Shown: positions 17,903 to 28,058 of the stretch, piece after piece
How the letters are laid out: each line of letters starts with the position of its first letter
Numbering within the stretch: position 1 is the first letter of the stretch
Assembly: GCF_014836665.1 (NCBI RefSeq)
Contig: NZ_JACSQJ010000004.1
Coordinates: forward strand, 62,001-126,000
DNA from: Luteimonas colneyensis
GTDB lineage: Bacteria > Pseudomonadota > Gammaproteobacteria > Xanthomonadales > Xanthomonadaceae
DNA length: 64,000 nucleotides
Direction: 5' to 3'
Translations under genes and position numbers: made by a program
The notes under the pieces: model-generated
Database searches by the model: none
The model's input: the letters and a program-made list of their open reading frames with translations, nothing else
Told to the model about the DNA's origin: nothing

Positions 17903-18930
17903 GCCGCCGCCCGCAGGCTGGCCTCCCCGGCGTGGAAGTGGCGCTCGACGCCGTCCACGTCCACGCGCAGCGCGCCGTCGGCCGCCAGGCCCAGCGCCCT
18001 GCCCCTGTGCACCACGCTGCCCGCACGCACCTCGACGTCGCGGCCGGCGAGCGCGTCCAGCGCGGCATGCCGCGGCAGGAACGGCGCCAGGCCCTCGCGG
18101 TCGAAGCGCGACAGCGCCGGCACCAGGCTGGCGATCATCGCGGCCGCGAGTGCGCTGCGCGTCGGCGGTGCCGGATGCGGCAGCCCGGCCAGGTCGCACC
18201 AGGGCTGGTCGATCGTGGCCGCGACGGCCGCCGGCATGCGCACGTTGAGGCCAAGCCCCACGACCGCGCGCACCGGCCCAGCATGCTCGCCCCCGCCCTC
18301 GACGAGCAGGCCGCCGAGCTTGCGCAGGCCACCCGTCGCGCGGTCGATCAGCACCAGGTCGTTGGGCCACTTCAACCGGACGGCGCCGTAGCCCAGCCCG
18401 TGCAGCGCCTCGGCCGCCGCCACGCCGGCCACCAGGCCGAGTCCACCGAGCCTCGCCAGGCCGCCGTCGAAGGCACGCGCCAGCGACAGGTAGAGATTGG
18501 CGGCAAGCGGCGACGCCCAGTCCCGGCCCAGCCGCCCGCGGCCACCCAGCTGGCGCTCGGCCAGCAGCACCGTGACGCCGGCCACGGGGACCCGGCGCCG
18601 CAGCAGTTCGCTGTTGGTCGAATCGATCGTCCAGGCCACTTCCGGGCCCTGCACCTCGGCGCGCACGTCCTCCGGGAGCAGCGTCCCGACCTGGTCGGCG
18701 TCGAGCAGGTCCACGGATGCCTCCAGGGAATAGCCGCGCCCCGGCCGGGCACCGATGGCGATGCCGGCCGCGCGCAGGGCCTCGATCCGCTTCCACATCG
18801 CCGCGCGGGTCAGGCCGGCCTCGCGCGCGAGCACGTCGCCCGACACCGTGCCGCGCGCGAGGCGCAGCAGCAGCGTCTTTTCCGCCAGATCGCCCTCGCG
18901 GGCCGCGGTTCCGTCGTCGTGCCTGGACAT
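17899..18930 (-). CDS. birA: Biotin-[acetyl-CoA-carboxylase] ligase / biotin operon repressor
   Basis: This 343-residue protein attaches biotin to carboxylase carrier protein and, when it has the N-terminal winged helix, represses biotin genes. The N-terminus shows that helix-turn-helix (SGDVLAREAGLTRAAMWKRI, about residues 28-47). The catalytic domain has STNSELLRR, the biotinyl-AMP loop GGRGRLGRDW and KWPNDLVL. A C-terminal SH3-like domain follows. The ATG at 18930 is the first upstream of the HTH; the open frame further upstream is unlike the family. It heads the birA-coaX-SPOR operon and is divergent from the secreted-protein gene at 19028. Confidence 0.94.
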   Translation of the reverse strand: MSRHDDGTAAREGDLAEKTLLLRLARGTVSGDVLAREAGLTRAAMWKRIEALRAAGIAIGARPGRGYSLEASVDLLDADQVGTLLPEDVRAEVQGPEVAWTIDSTNSELLRRRVPVAGVTVLLAERQLGGRGRLGRDWASPLAANLYLSLARAFDGGLARLGGLGLVAGVAAAEALHGLGYGAVRLKWPNDLVLIDRATGGLRKLGGLLVEGGGEHAGPVRAVVGLGLNVRMPAAVAATIDQPWCDLAGLPHPAPPTRSALAAAMIASLVPALSRFDREGLAPFLPRHAALDALAGRDVEVRAGSVVHRGRALGLAADGALRVDVDGVERHFHAGEASLRAAA

Positions 18931-18964
18931 GCGCGGATTATCACATCCCGCCCGGCCATGCCGG

Positions 18965-18991
18965 TTGCGCCACCCCGCATCCATGTATGAT
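18965..18991 (+). promoter_or_regulatory. Possible sigma-70 promoter for the 19028 gene
   Basis: TATGAT (18986-18991) matches the -10 consensus at five of six positions and lies 36 bases before the ATG. The best -35, TTGCGC (18965-18970), is weak and leaves a short 15-base spacer. It is offered as a candidate only. Confidence 0.3.
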
Positions 18992-19027
18992 CCGGAGGTT
19001 GACCCGGTCACCGCACAGGCCCCCGTC

Positions 19028-19294
19028 ATGTCCATCCGCGCCCTCCTCGTCCTGACGCTGCTGTCCCTGGCCCTCCCCGCGGAGGCCCGCGAGGCGCGCA
19101 TGGCCGGGCCGGGCGGCGACGGCTCCGCCTGCTCGACCGACTACGCCTCCAGCGTCGGCCCCGACGTGGACCCGGTCCGCGCCGCCAGGCGCCCCGAGTC
19201 CGACAAGCCCGCGATTCCCCGCGGCACCGGCGCCGATGCCGATGCCTCGCGCCCGCCGCGCTGGCACAGCTTCCTGCCGGGGATGTTCCGCTAG
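19028..19294 (+). CDS. Small secreted protein, unknown function
   Basis: This 88-residue precursor has a clear signal peptide (MSIRALLVLTLLSLALPAEA, cleavage near residue 20). The mature part is short, hydrophilic and rich in Asp/Arg/Pro, with a single cysteine and a C-terminal WHSFLPGMFR. I know no family for it. It ends 8 bases before the MtfA-like peptidase gene and is probably co-transcribed with it. The pairing suggests the conserved neighbour gave it its place, not that they interact. Confidence 0.7.
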   Translation: MSIRALLVLTLLSLALPAEAREARMAGPGGDGSACSTDYASSVGPDVDPVRAARRPESDKPAIPRGTGADADASRPPRWHSFLPGMFR

Positions 19295-19302
19295 GCGACG
19301 GC

Positions 19303-20052
19303 GTGATCAGGCGCCTGTTCCGGCGCCCGCCCGCCGACATCGACCCGTCCTCCTGGCAGCAGGTGCTTGCCACCGTGCCCTGGATCGCCGCCCTCGACGA
19401 CGCGCGCGCGCAGCGACTGCGGAAGCTCGCCGCGCGCTTCCTGCGCGACAAGGCGATCACCCCCATCGGCGGGCTCGCGCTCGACGACGCCGACCGCACC
19501 ACGCTCGCCGCCCTGTGCTGCCTGCCCCTGCTGGAGTTCGGCGCCGAAGGCCTGCACGGCTGGTCCGAGCTGCTGGTCTATCCGGACGCGTTCCGGGTCG
19601 ACCGCAGCCACGTCGACGCCGCGGGCGTGATGCACGAGTGGGAGGACGACCTCGCAGGCGAAGCCTGGGAGCACGGCCCGCTGGTGCTGTCCTGGGCCGA
19701 CGTCACCGCCGACCTCGCCAGCCCGCGCGACGGCTGCTGCGTGGCGGTGCACGAGATGGTGCACAAGCTCGACGCGCTCGACGGCGTGCTGGACGGCACG
19801 CCACCGCTGCCGCGCGCGTGGCAGCGTGAGTGGGCGCGCGACTTCCAGCAGGCCTACGACGGCTTCGTCGACCGCGTCGACCGCGGCCTGCACACGCGCA
19901 TCGATCCGTATGCGGCCGAAGCACCCGAGGAATTCTTCGCGGTTTGCAGCGAGTACCACTTCAGCGACCCGGCGCGGCTCGCGCGCGAGCTGCCGACGGT
20001 CGCCGAGCACCTGCTGCGCCTGTACGGCCCCTCGCCCTTCGCACGCGCCTGA
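19303..20052 (+). CDS. mtfA: MtfA-type zinc metallopeptidase
   Basis: This 249-residue cytosolic protein has the zinc-binding motif HEMVH (about residue 149) followed by KLDALDG, and the later EEFFAVCSEYHF with the third ligand glutamate, as in MtfA (YeeI). In E. coli MtfA binds the repressor Mlc and so influences glucose PTS genes; whether that holds here is unknown. The GTG at 19303 is the first start after the preceding gene. It is convergent with phoQ, with only 6 bases between the stops. Confidence 0.9.
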   Translation: MIRRLFRRPPADIDPSSWQQVLATVPWIAALDDARAQRLRKLAARFLRDKAITPIGGLALDDADRTTLAALCCLPLLEFGAEGLHGWSELLVYPDAFRVDRSHVDAAGVMHEWEDDLAGEAWEHGPLVLSWADVTADLASPRDGCCVAVHEMVHKLDALDGVLDGTPPLPRAWQREWARDFQQAYDGFVDRVDRGLHTRIDPYAAEAPEEFFAVCSEYHFSDPARLARELPTVAEHLLRLYGPSPFARA

Positions 20053-20058
20053 GCGCGC

Positions 20059-21480
20059 TCAGAGGCCGGGCGGCAGCCGCACCAGGAAGCGCGCGCCGCC
20101 GAGTTCGGGCGAGGCCGAGACGTCCAGCTCGCCGCGGTAGCTGCGCACGATGTCCTGCACGATCGACAGGCCGATGCCGTGGCCCTGCACGCGCTCGTCG
20201 CCGCGCACGCCGCGCTGCAGCACGTGCGCGATGCGCTCCGGCGGGATCCCCGGGCCGTCGTCGTCCACCGCAAGCAGCAGGCCGGGCCGCCGGCGCGGCG
20301 CGCTCGCGCCAGGCTCCACCGTCAGCAGCACCCGCGAGCGCGCCCACTTGAAGCCGTTTTCGAGCAGGTTGCCCAGCAGTTCCTGGAGGTCGCCCGGTTC
20401 GCCATGGAAGCGCGCGGCCGGATCGATCTCGAATTCGCAGACCACGCCCTTGGCGGCGTAGATCTTCTCCAGCCCACGCACGATCGCCTCGGCATAGGGC
20501 TCGATTTCCACCGGCGCCGCGAACAGCTGGTGCCCGCCGGACGCGCCGCGGCTGAGCTGGTAGCTCACCAGCTCGTTCATGCGCTGCACCTGGTCGGCCA
20601 CCTCGGCGCGCAGCTCGGCCTCGCTGGCATCGCCGTCCAGGCGCGTGCGCAGCACCGCCAGCGGCGTCTTCAGGCTGTGCGCGAGGTCGCCCATGGTGTT
20701 GCGCTGGTGCTCGAGGTTCTGGCGCTCGCTCTCGATCAGGGCGTTGATGCTCTCGGTCAGCGGCTCGAGTTCACGCGGGTGCAGCTCGCTCATGCGGTCC
20801 GCCTGGCCACGCTGCACGCGGTTGAGCTCAGCCACCACGCGGCGCAGCGGCAGCAGGCTCCAGCGCAGCACCAGCGCCTGCAGCAGCAGCAGGACCAGGC
20901 CGGCGATGCCGAGGTAGCCCCACAGCGCGGCGCGGAACACGCGCACCTGCTGCGGCAGCAGCCCGGCGTCTTCCATGATGTGGATCGTGTACGGGAATTC
21001 GGCTTCGGGGCGCTGCTCCAGATCCCAGATGAAGCCCTTGCCGTAGCGCAGCACCTCGCCGTCGCTGCCGTCGGCGCGGGTCATCGGCAGCGGACCCTCG
21101 AACTTCTCCACGCCGCCTTCCAGCAGCTCCGCGTCGGGAAGCCGGGGGCCACTGGTGGACTCCGACGACCAGGTGCCGTTGGGCAGCACGACCACCGCGT
21201 ACAGGCCGCTGCCCGGGCGCTCGAAGCGCTCATCGGGCTGGGTGTAGGGCGGGATCAGGTTGCCGGCGCGGTCGAACTCGATGTCGCGGGCGTAGGAGGT
21301 GGCGTAGCTGCGCAGGCGGTCGCGCTGCAGTTCGCTGGCGACGTCGACGAAGGCGCGGTCGAGCGCATAGCCGGCGGCCGCCAGGAACGCGAGCAGGCCC
21401 AGGCTCGCCGCGAGCAGCTGGCGCGCCTGCAGCGAACGCGGCCGCCAGGCCAGTCTCCGATCCTTGCGCGCCTGCCCCAC
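20059..21480 (-). CDS. phoQ: PhoQ-like sensor histidine kinase
   Basis: This 473-residue inner-membrane kinase has two membrane helices (about residues 21-42 and 188-208) flanking a ~145-residue periplasmic sensor, a HAMP-like linker, the H-box DLAHSLKTPLAVLRTRL, and an ATPase domain with the N-box NLLENGFKWA, DDDGPGIP and GHGIGLSIV. The periplasmic part contains an acidic stretch, as in PhoQ, which senses divalent cations and cationic peptides. It starts at a GTG (21480), 43 bases after phoP. The acidic-sensor function is inferred by family. Confidence 0.9.
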   Translation of the reverse strand: MGQARKDRRLAWRPRSLQARQLLAASLGLLAFLAAAGYALDRAFVDVASELQRDRLRSYATSYARDIEFDRAGNLIPPYTQPDERFERPGSGLYAVVVLPNGTWSSESTSGPRLPDAELLEGGVEKFEGPLPMTRADGSDGEVLRYGKGFIWDLEQRPEAEFPYTIHIMEDAGLLPQQVRVFRAALWGYLGIAGLVLLLLQALVLRWSLLPLRRVVAELNRVQRGQADRMSELHPRELEPLTESINALIESERQNLEHQRNTMGDLAHSLKTPLAVLRTRLDGDASEAELRAEVADQVQRMNELVSYQLSRGASGGHQLFAAPVEIEPYAEAIVRGLEKIYAAKGVVCEFEIDPAARFHGEPGDLQELLGNLLENGFKWARSRVLLTVEPGASAPRRRPGLLLAVDDDGPGIPPERIAHVLQRGVRGDERVQGHGIGLSIVQDIVRSYRGELDVSASPELGGARFLVRLPPGL

Positions 21481-21523
21481 GCCGCCTCCACTCTGCCGCG
21501 GACGCCCCGGCGTCCCGTCGCTG

Positions 21524-22210
21524 TCAGCCTTCGTTGCTGCGCGGGATCGCGAAGCGGTAGCCGCGGCCGCGCACGGTCTCGATCGGCTTCAGCGTGCCTT
21601 CCGGGTCGAGCTTCTTGCGCAGGCGACCGATGAAGACCTCGAGCACGTTGGAATCGCGGTCGAAGTCCTGCTGGTAGATGTGTTCGGTCAGGTCGGCCTT
21701 CGAGACCAGTTCGCCGGCGTGCATCATCAGGTACTCCAGCACCTTGTACTCGTAGCTGGTCAGGTCGACGTTCTGGCCGTCGACGCTGACCGTCTGCGCG
21801 GCAAGATCGAGCACCACCGCGCCGCACTCGAGCGTCGGCTTGCTCCAGCCCGCGGCGCGGCGCACCAGCGCGTTGATGCGTGCCAGCAGCTCCTCGACGT
21901 GGAAGGGCTTGACCAGGTAGTCGTCGGCGCCCTGCTTGAGGCCGTCGACCTTGTCCTGCCAGCTCGAGCGCGCGGTCAGGATCAGCACGGGGAACTGCTT
22001 GCCTTCGTCACGCAGGGCCTTGATCAGCTCCATGCCCGACATCTTCGGCAGGCCGAGGTCGATGATGCCGACGTCGAACGGGACCTCGCGACCCATGTAC
22101 AGGCCTTCCTCGCCGTCCTGGGCGGCGTCGACGGCGTAGCCCTCGCGCTTCAGCCGTGCGGCGAGGGTCTCGCGCAGGGGCGCTTCGTCTTCAACAAGCA
22201 GGATGCGCAT
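21524..22210 (-). CDS. phoP: PhoP-like response regulator
   Basis: This 228-residue OmpR-class regulator has the receiver domain with phospho-acceptor D51 (in GIIDLGLPK, the same number as E. coli PhoP) and K101 in DDYLVKPFHVEEL. A C-terminal winged helix ends VRGRGYRFAIP. The ATG at 22210 follows GGAG seven bases upstream. It is encoded ahead of its kinase. A PepSY-like secreted protein gene stands 64 bases upstream on the same strand and probably shares the operon. Confidence 0.93.
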   Translation of the reverse strand: MRILLVEDEAPLRETLAARLKREGYAVDAAQDGEEGLYMGREVPFDVGIIDLGLPKMSGMELIKALRDEGKQFPVLILTARSSWQDKVDGLKQGADDYLVKPFHVEELLARINALVRRAAGWSKPTLECGAVVLDLAAQTVSVDGQNVDLTSYEYKVLEYLMMHAGELVSKADLTEHIYQQDFDRDSNVLEVFIGRLRKKLDPEGTLKPIETVRGRGYRFAIPRSNEG

Positions 22211-22274
22211 CGATGTCTCCGGTAGACCGTCGCGGCGCGGCCGCGGCGGCGAAAGGTGGCGTCAGGGTGCGCAT

Positions 22275-22646
22275 TCAGTCGTCGTCGCCGCGTGTAGGGC
22301 GGGACGCGCGGCGCGGGCGGGCATCGGGGTCGTCCATGTACACGCGGACGCGGCCGCGCTCGTCGACCACCTTCACCCGGTTGATGTTGCGGCCGTCGTA
22401 GGGAACGCGCTCCGCGCTCAGCACCTGGCCGCCGGTACGGCTCTGCACGCGGCGGACCGAGTCCGACAGGGCATCGCGACGCGCGCTGCGCTGCGACGCC
22501 GCCGGCCTGCCCGGGATGGCCAGTTCGCTGCGGGGCGGCTGCGCGTCGCCCCTGCGCGAGGACCGCTGTCCGTCATCGGCATGCGCCGCCGATAGCGCGA
22601 CCGCGGCGAGCAGGCACAGCAGCGACAGCAAGGGGCGGACGGTCAT
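22275..22646 (-). CDS. PepSY-like exported protein ahead of phoPQ
   Basis: This 123-residue precursor has a signal peptide (MTVRPLLSLLCLLAAVALSA, cleavage about residue 23), an Arg/Ser-rich middle and a C-terminal segment VRRVQSRTGGQVLSAERVPY followed by VKVVDERGRVRVYMDDP, which looks like one PepSY-type strand-helix unit. PepSY proteins are periplasmic and often sit beside sensor kinases. The start at 22646 keeps GGAA about 10 bases upstream; an in-frame ATG at 22655 is possible. Its place before phoP suggests it modulates PhoQ, but that is inference. Confidence 0.72.
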   Translation of the reverse strand: MTVRPLLSLLCLLAAVALSAAHADDGQRSSRRGDAQPPRSELAIPGRPAASQRSARRDALSDSVRRVQSRTGGQVLSAERVPYDGRNINRVKVVDERGRVRVYMDDPDARPRRASRPTRGDDD

Positions 22647-22842
22647 GGACGGCATTTCCGAAAGAATACAGAAAGTTACGGGACCCGGCAGGCGCTCGTC
22701 CGAGTAGGTGGGACGATTCTCCGAAGCAGGCGGTGAATTACCCCTTAACTTTTCCGGACGCGGTCCTGCCCTGTTCATGTTGCGGGCCATCGCGCCTGCA
22801 TCGGGCTCAATGGATCCCGGCGCCGCAGCAGCGCAGCACGCG

Positions 22843-23910
22843 TCAGCGGGGCGACTGCACCGGGGTCGATGCGGCCTCGGACGGCCGCGCAGCCGTCACC
22901 GCGATCGCCTGCTCCACCAGCGACCAGTCGGCGCCCGGACGGTGGGCGCCCTCGCTCAGCACCTGGCGGAAGGCGCGGCCGCCGCGCTCGCCCTGGAACA
23001 GCCCCAGCCAGTGGCGGCTGATGTGCTTGAGCTGGGCGCCGCGGGCGAGCTGGCGCTCGACGTAGGGCCGCATCGCGCGCAGCACGTCGGCGCGCGTGGA
23101 CACCGCGCCGCCATACCAGGCCGCGTCCAGCCGATGCAGCAGCCAGGGATCGTGGTAGGCCGCGCGGCCGAGCATCGCGCCGTCGACGTGGTCCAGGTGC
23201 GCGCTCGCCTCGTCCGCGTCGGCGATGCCGCCGTTGACCACCACGGTCAGCGCCGGGCGTTCGCGCTTGAGCGCATACGCCCAGTCGTAGCGCAGCGGCG
23301 GCACCTCTCGGTTCTCCTTCGGCGACAGGCCCTTCAGCCAGGCATTGCGGGCGTGGACGATGAAGTCGCGGCAGCCGGCCGCGGCGACGGTGTCGACGAA
23401 GGCGAGGAAGCGCGCGTACTCGTGGTCGTCGTCGACGCCCAGGCGGCACTTCACGGTCACCGGCACGTCGCAGGCCGCGGCCATCGCCGCCACGCTGTCG
23501 GCGACCAGCGCCGGTTCGCGCATCAGGCAGGCGCCGAACCGCCCGGCCTGCACGCGGTCGGACGGGCAGCCGACGTTGAGGTTGATCTCGTCGAAGCCGT
23601 GGTCGGCTCCGATCCGTGCCGCCTGCGCCAGCAGCGCGGGTTCGCTGCCGCCCAGCTGCAGCGCGACCGGATGCTCGACCGGGTCCATCGCCAGCAGCCG
23701 GGCGCGGTCGCCGAGGACCACCGCATTGGCGTGGACCATCTCGGTGTACAGCCGCGCGTTGGGCGCGAGCAGGCGATGGGAGACGCGGCAGTGGCTGTCG
23801 GTCCAGTCCATCATCGGCGCGACCGACAGGCGCACGGATGCGCGATAGCGCGCGTCGCCGCCGCGCCGGGAGGCGCCCTGGGGCATCGGGTTCAAGGTCT
23901 CTGTCGTCAT
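22843..23910 (-). CDS. dusA: tRNA-dihydrouridine synthase A
   Basis: This 355-residue FMN enzyme reduces uridines 20/20a in tRNA D-loops. It has the TIM-barrel start SVAPMMDWTDSHCR, EINLNVGCPSDRV, the catalytic cysteine C128 in GRFGACLM, VTVKCRLGVDD, the FIVHARNAWLKGLSPKENRE segment typical of the A type, and the NGGIAD phosphate-binding strand. The ATG at 23908-23910 leaves a short non-conserved N-terminus. It stands alone; 196 gene-free bases separate it from the phoPQ-group gene downstream. Confidence 0.95.
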   Translation of the reverse strand: MTTETLNPMPQGASRRGGDARYRASVRLSVAPMMDWTDSHCRVSHRLLAPNARLYTEMVHANAVVLGDRARLLAMDPVEHPVALQLGGSEPALLAQAARIGADHGFDEINLNVGCPSDRVQAGRFGACLMREPALVADSVAAMAAACDVPVTVKCRLGVDDDHEYARFLAFVDTVAAAGCRDFIVHARNAWLKGLSPKENREVPPLRYDWAYALKRERPALTVVVNGGIADADEASAHLDHVDGAMLGRAAYHDPWLLHRLDAAWYGGAVSTRADVLRAMRPYVERQLARGAQLKHISRHWLGLFQGERGGRAFRQVLSEGAHRPGADWSLVEQAIAVTAARPSEAASTPVQSPR

Positions 23911-23999
23911 CGTGGCCGTCACGGCGGGCCGTCGCGGACCGGTCCGCGCGGGGGCCGACAGGGTACACGCCACCGCCGCGGGACGACGGCGTCCGCGGC

Positions 24000-24030
24000 T
24001 TGACCTTCCCACGGTGGCAGGCCGCAGACT
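24000..24030 (+). promoter_or_regulatory. CueR-type promoter for the CopZ-like gene
   Basis: TTGACC (24000-24005) and CAGACT (24025-24030) are separated by the long 19-bp spacer typical of MerR-family promoters. The spacer holds ACCTTCC-N7-GCAGGCC, a degraded version of the dyad seen at 27054-27074. The distance to the ATG (24058) is suitable. Confidence 0.55.
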
Positions 24031-24057
24031 GGCGCACCGTCCCCCACAGGAACCCCC

Positions 24058-24252
24058 ATGCGATTCCATCTCGAAGACATGACCTGCGGCGGCTGCGTCC
24101 GCGGCGTCACCCGCGCCATCCAGGCCGTCGATCCCGACGCGACGGTCGAGGCCGATCCGCCCAGCCGCACGGTCGAGGTCGGCTCCACCGCCACGCGCGA
24201 ACAGCTCGCCGCCGCGCTGACCGAGGCCGGGTTCCCGCCGCGGGCGGACTGA
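24058..24252 (+). CDS. CopZ-like heavy-metal-associated chaperone
   Basis: This 64-residue cytosolic protein is a single HMA domain. The metal-binding motif MTCGGCV lies at residues 8-14 and is followed by the usual amphipathic helix, then VEVGSTATREQLAAALTEAGF. Such proteins hand Cu(I) to CopA ATPases or to CueR. The ATG follows AGGAA. It is divergent from dusA, convergent with cueR, and preceded by a MerR-type promoter that fits CueR control. It probably works with copA (24752-27040). Base use is like the neighbours. Confidence 0.88.
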   Translation: MRFHLEDMTCGGCVRGVTRAIQAVDPDATVEADPPSRTVEVGSTATREQLAAALTEAGFPPRAD

Positions 24253-24305
24253 GCGATCCACGACGGTCGCGCCGCGGGATCCGCGGCCCCGGCCTGCCGC
24301 GGCGT

Positions 24306-24734
24306 TCAGCCGCAGCGCGGGCCCGACGTGGCGCCCGACGCCTCGCCACCCTGCTCCAGCCCGGCCAGGATCGGACAGTCCGGGCGCTGGTCGCCCGCGC
24401 AGCAGTCCGCCAGGGCCTGCAGGGTGTCGGCCATCTGCCGCAGCCGGGAAATCCGGTCCTCGAGATCGGCGATGTGCGCCTGCGCGAGTCGCTTCACGTC
24501 GGCGCTGCGGCGCGAACGGTCGCTCCACAGTCCCAGCAGCTCGCCGATCTCGGTCACGGAGAAGCCGAGATCCCGGGCACGGCGAATGAAGCGCAGCCGG
24601 TGCACGTCGGCATCGCCATACAGCCGGTAGCCGGCGGCGCTGCGCCCGGCCGGCGGCACCAGGCCGGCGCCTTCGTAGTAGCGGATCATCTTGGCCGACA
24701 CGCCCGAGGCCGCGGCCGCTTCGCCGATGTTCAT
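24306..24734 (-). CDS. cueR: CueR-like copper-responsive MerR regulator
   Basis: This 142-residue activator has the MerR N-terminal winged helix (MNIGEAAAASGVSAKMIRYY), a dimerisation coiled coil, and the metal-binding loop CCAGDQRPDCP near residue 114, whose two outer cysteines match the Cu(I) ligands of CueR. MerR regulators twist promoters with 19-bp spacers. Two such promoters lie in this window, before copA and before the CopZ-like gene. The ATG at 24734 has GGAGGAT upstream. It begins 17 bases after the copA stop, so copA-cueR is likely one self-regulated transcript. Confidence 0.93.
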   Translation of the reverse strand: MNIGEAAAASGVSAKMIRYYEGAGLVPPAGRSAAGYRLYGDADVHRLRFIRRARDLGFSVTEIGELLGLWSDRSRRSADVKRLAQAHIADLEDRISRLRQMADTLQALADCCAGDQRPDCPILAGLEQGGEASGATSGPRCG

Positions 24735-24751
24735 GCGTCGATCCTCCTCCG

Positions 24752-27040
<2,289 letters not shown>

Positions 27041-27046
27041 GGGCAC

Positions 27047-27077
27047 AGCCTAGACCTTCCCATCGCTGGAAGGTCAA
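27047..27077 (-). promoter_or_regulatory. CueR-activated copA promoter
   Basis: On the minus strand TTGACC (27072-27077) and TAGGCT (27047-27052) are 19 bp apart. The spacer region carries the perfect dyad ACCTTCC-N7-GGAAGGT (27054-27074). This is the classic MerR/CueR architecture. The -10 lies 6 bases before the copA ATG, so the leader is extremely short or the transcript starts near the start codon. Confidence 0.9.
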
Positions 27078-27092
27078 GCCGTCGCCGCCGGC

Positions 27093-27554
27093 TCAGCCGC
27101 CGTCGGGAAGCGGCCGGCCCCAGCGGCGGTAGCTTTCGGCCACGCCCTCGCGCAGGCGCTTTGCGCGCGCACCGCCGGGCGCGACCCCGAGGTCGCGGGC
27201 GATGCCCTGCCAGCCATCCGCGTGCCCGGTCGCCCAGGCCTCGATCACACCGCGGCAGGGACGTCCGGAGACGCGGGCCAGCGCGCAGGCGTAGTAGAGG
27301 TCGCCGGGCTTGCGCTCCTGGCGCCCCAGCAGGTCCTGCAGCAGCGGGCGCGGTGCGTCGAAGTAGCGCACCAGCTCATCGATGAAGGCCTCGGGATAGC
27401 GCGCGGCATAGCGGTTGATGTCGGCCAGGCGGACATCGACCACGGCGTCCCCGGTGGCGGGGGCCCAGGCCGCGGCCGCGTCCTGCGCGAAGGCCGCGGG
27501 CGCCAGCAGCCCCAGCAGGCAGGCGAGCAGCAGGGAGTGTCGGAACGGGGTCAT
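27093..27554 (-). CDS. Exported protein of unknown function
   Basis: This 153-residue precursor has a signal peptide (cleavage about FAQ-DA, residue 24). The mature part contains INRYAARYPEAFIDELVRYF, DLLGRQERKPGDLYYACALA and a conserved-looking pattern with one cysteine pair (ACAL, RPC). I recognise no named family. It is 12 bases downstream of the NlpE-like lipoprotein gene on the same strand, probably in one operon with it and perhaps the HAD gene. Its 3' end abuts the copA promoter. Confidence 0.7.
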   Translation of the reverse strand: MTPFRHSLLLACLLGLLAPAAFAQDAAAAWAPATGDAVVDVRLADINRYAARYPEAFIDELVRYFDAPRPLLQDLLGRQERKPGDLYYACALARVSGRPCRGVIEAWATGHADGWQGIARDLGVAPGGARAKRLREGVAESYRRWGRPLPDGG

Positions 27555-27566
27555 GCGGTCTCCGCG

Positions 27567-27998
27567 TCAGGGATGGCCGGCGGACGGCAGCAGCAGGTCG
27601 TGCTCGCGCCCCGGGAACACGCGTCCGCCCGGATCGCGCACCTGCAGCGCGCCGCCCTGCACCAGCGCGTAGCGGCGCAGGCCGCCGGTCCCGGCCTCGA
27701 GGCTGAGCAGGCGGTCGTCGAGGCGCCATTCACCGGCCTCGTCGAAGCTCTGGCTGCCGTCGACCGCAACATACACCTCCACCAGCCGGTAGCTGCGGTG
27801 GCCGTCGGCCTGCTCCAGCACCAGGCGCGTGTCGATGGCCTCGCAGTCGGCACAGGGCAGTCGGCCGCGCCATTCGGCCACGCCCGAATCCATGACGTCG
27901 TGCTGGAGCGGTGGCGGGGCGCCCTCGTCCGGCCGCATGCAGCCGGTGGCGACGGCGGCGAGCAGCAGGAAGAGCAGGGAGAGGCGGACATGCGGCAT
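27567..27998 (-). CDS. NlpE-like outer-membrane lipoprotein
   Basis: This 143-residue precursor carries a lipobox (AAVATGC, Cys about residue 20) and the NlpE N-terminal signature LPCADCEAIDTRLVLEQ with the CxxC pair, followed by a small beta-rich domain. NlpE links copper and envelope stress to the Cpx system in E. coli; only its N-terminal domain is present here. The ATG at 27998 leaves a proper signal peptide. It lies two genes away from copA and may be part of copper defence, though no Cpx genes are in view. Confidence 0.8.
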   Translation of the reverse strand: MPHVRLSLLFLLLAAVATGCMRPDEGAPPPLQHDVMDSGVAEWRGRLPCADCEAIDTRLVLEQADGHRSYRLVEVYVAVDGSQSFDEAGEWRLDDRLLSLEAGTGGLRRYALVQGGALQVRDPGGRVFPGREHDLLLPSAGHP

Positions 27999-28058
27999 GC
28001 CCCGATTGTGCCGCAGCTGCCGGCGGCCCGTGCGGGACTGCGCGACGGGCACGGCCGT

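Noticed and set aside
24107-24349. Additional metal-resistance gene on the minus strand opposite the CopZ-like gene
   Set aside because: The frame is arginine-rich, overlaps two real genes and lacks any metal-binding motif.
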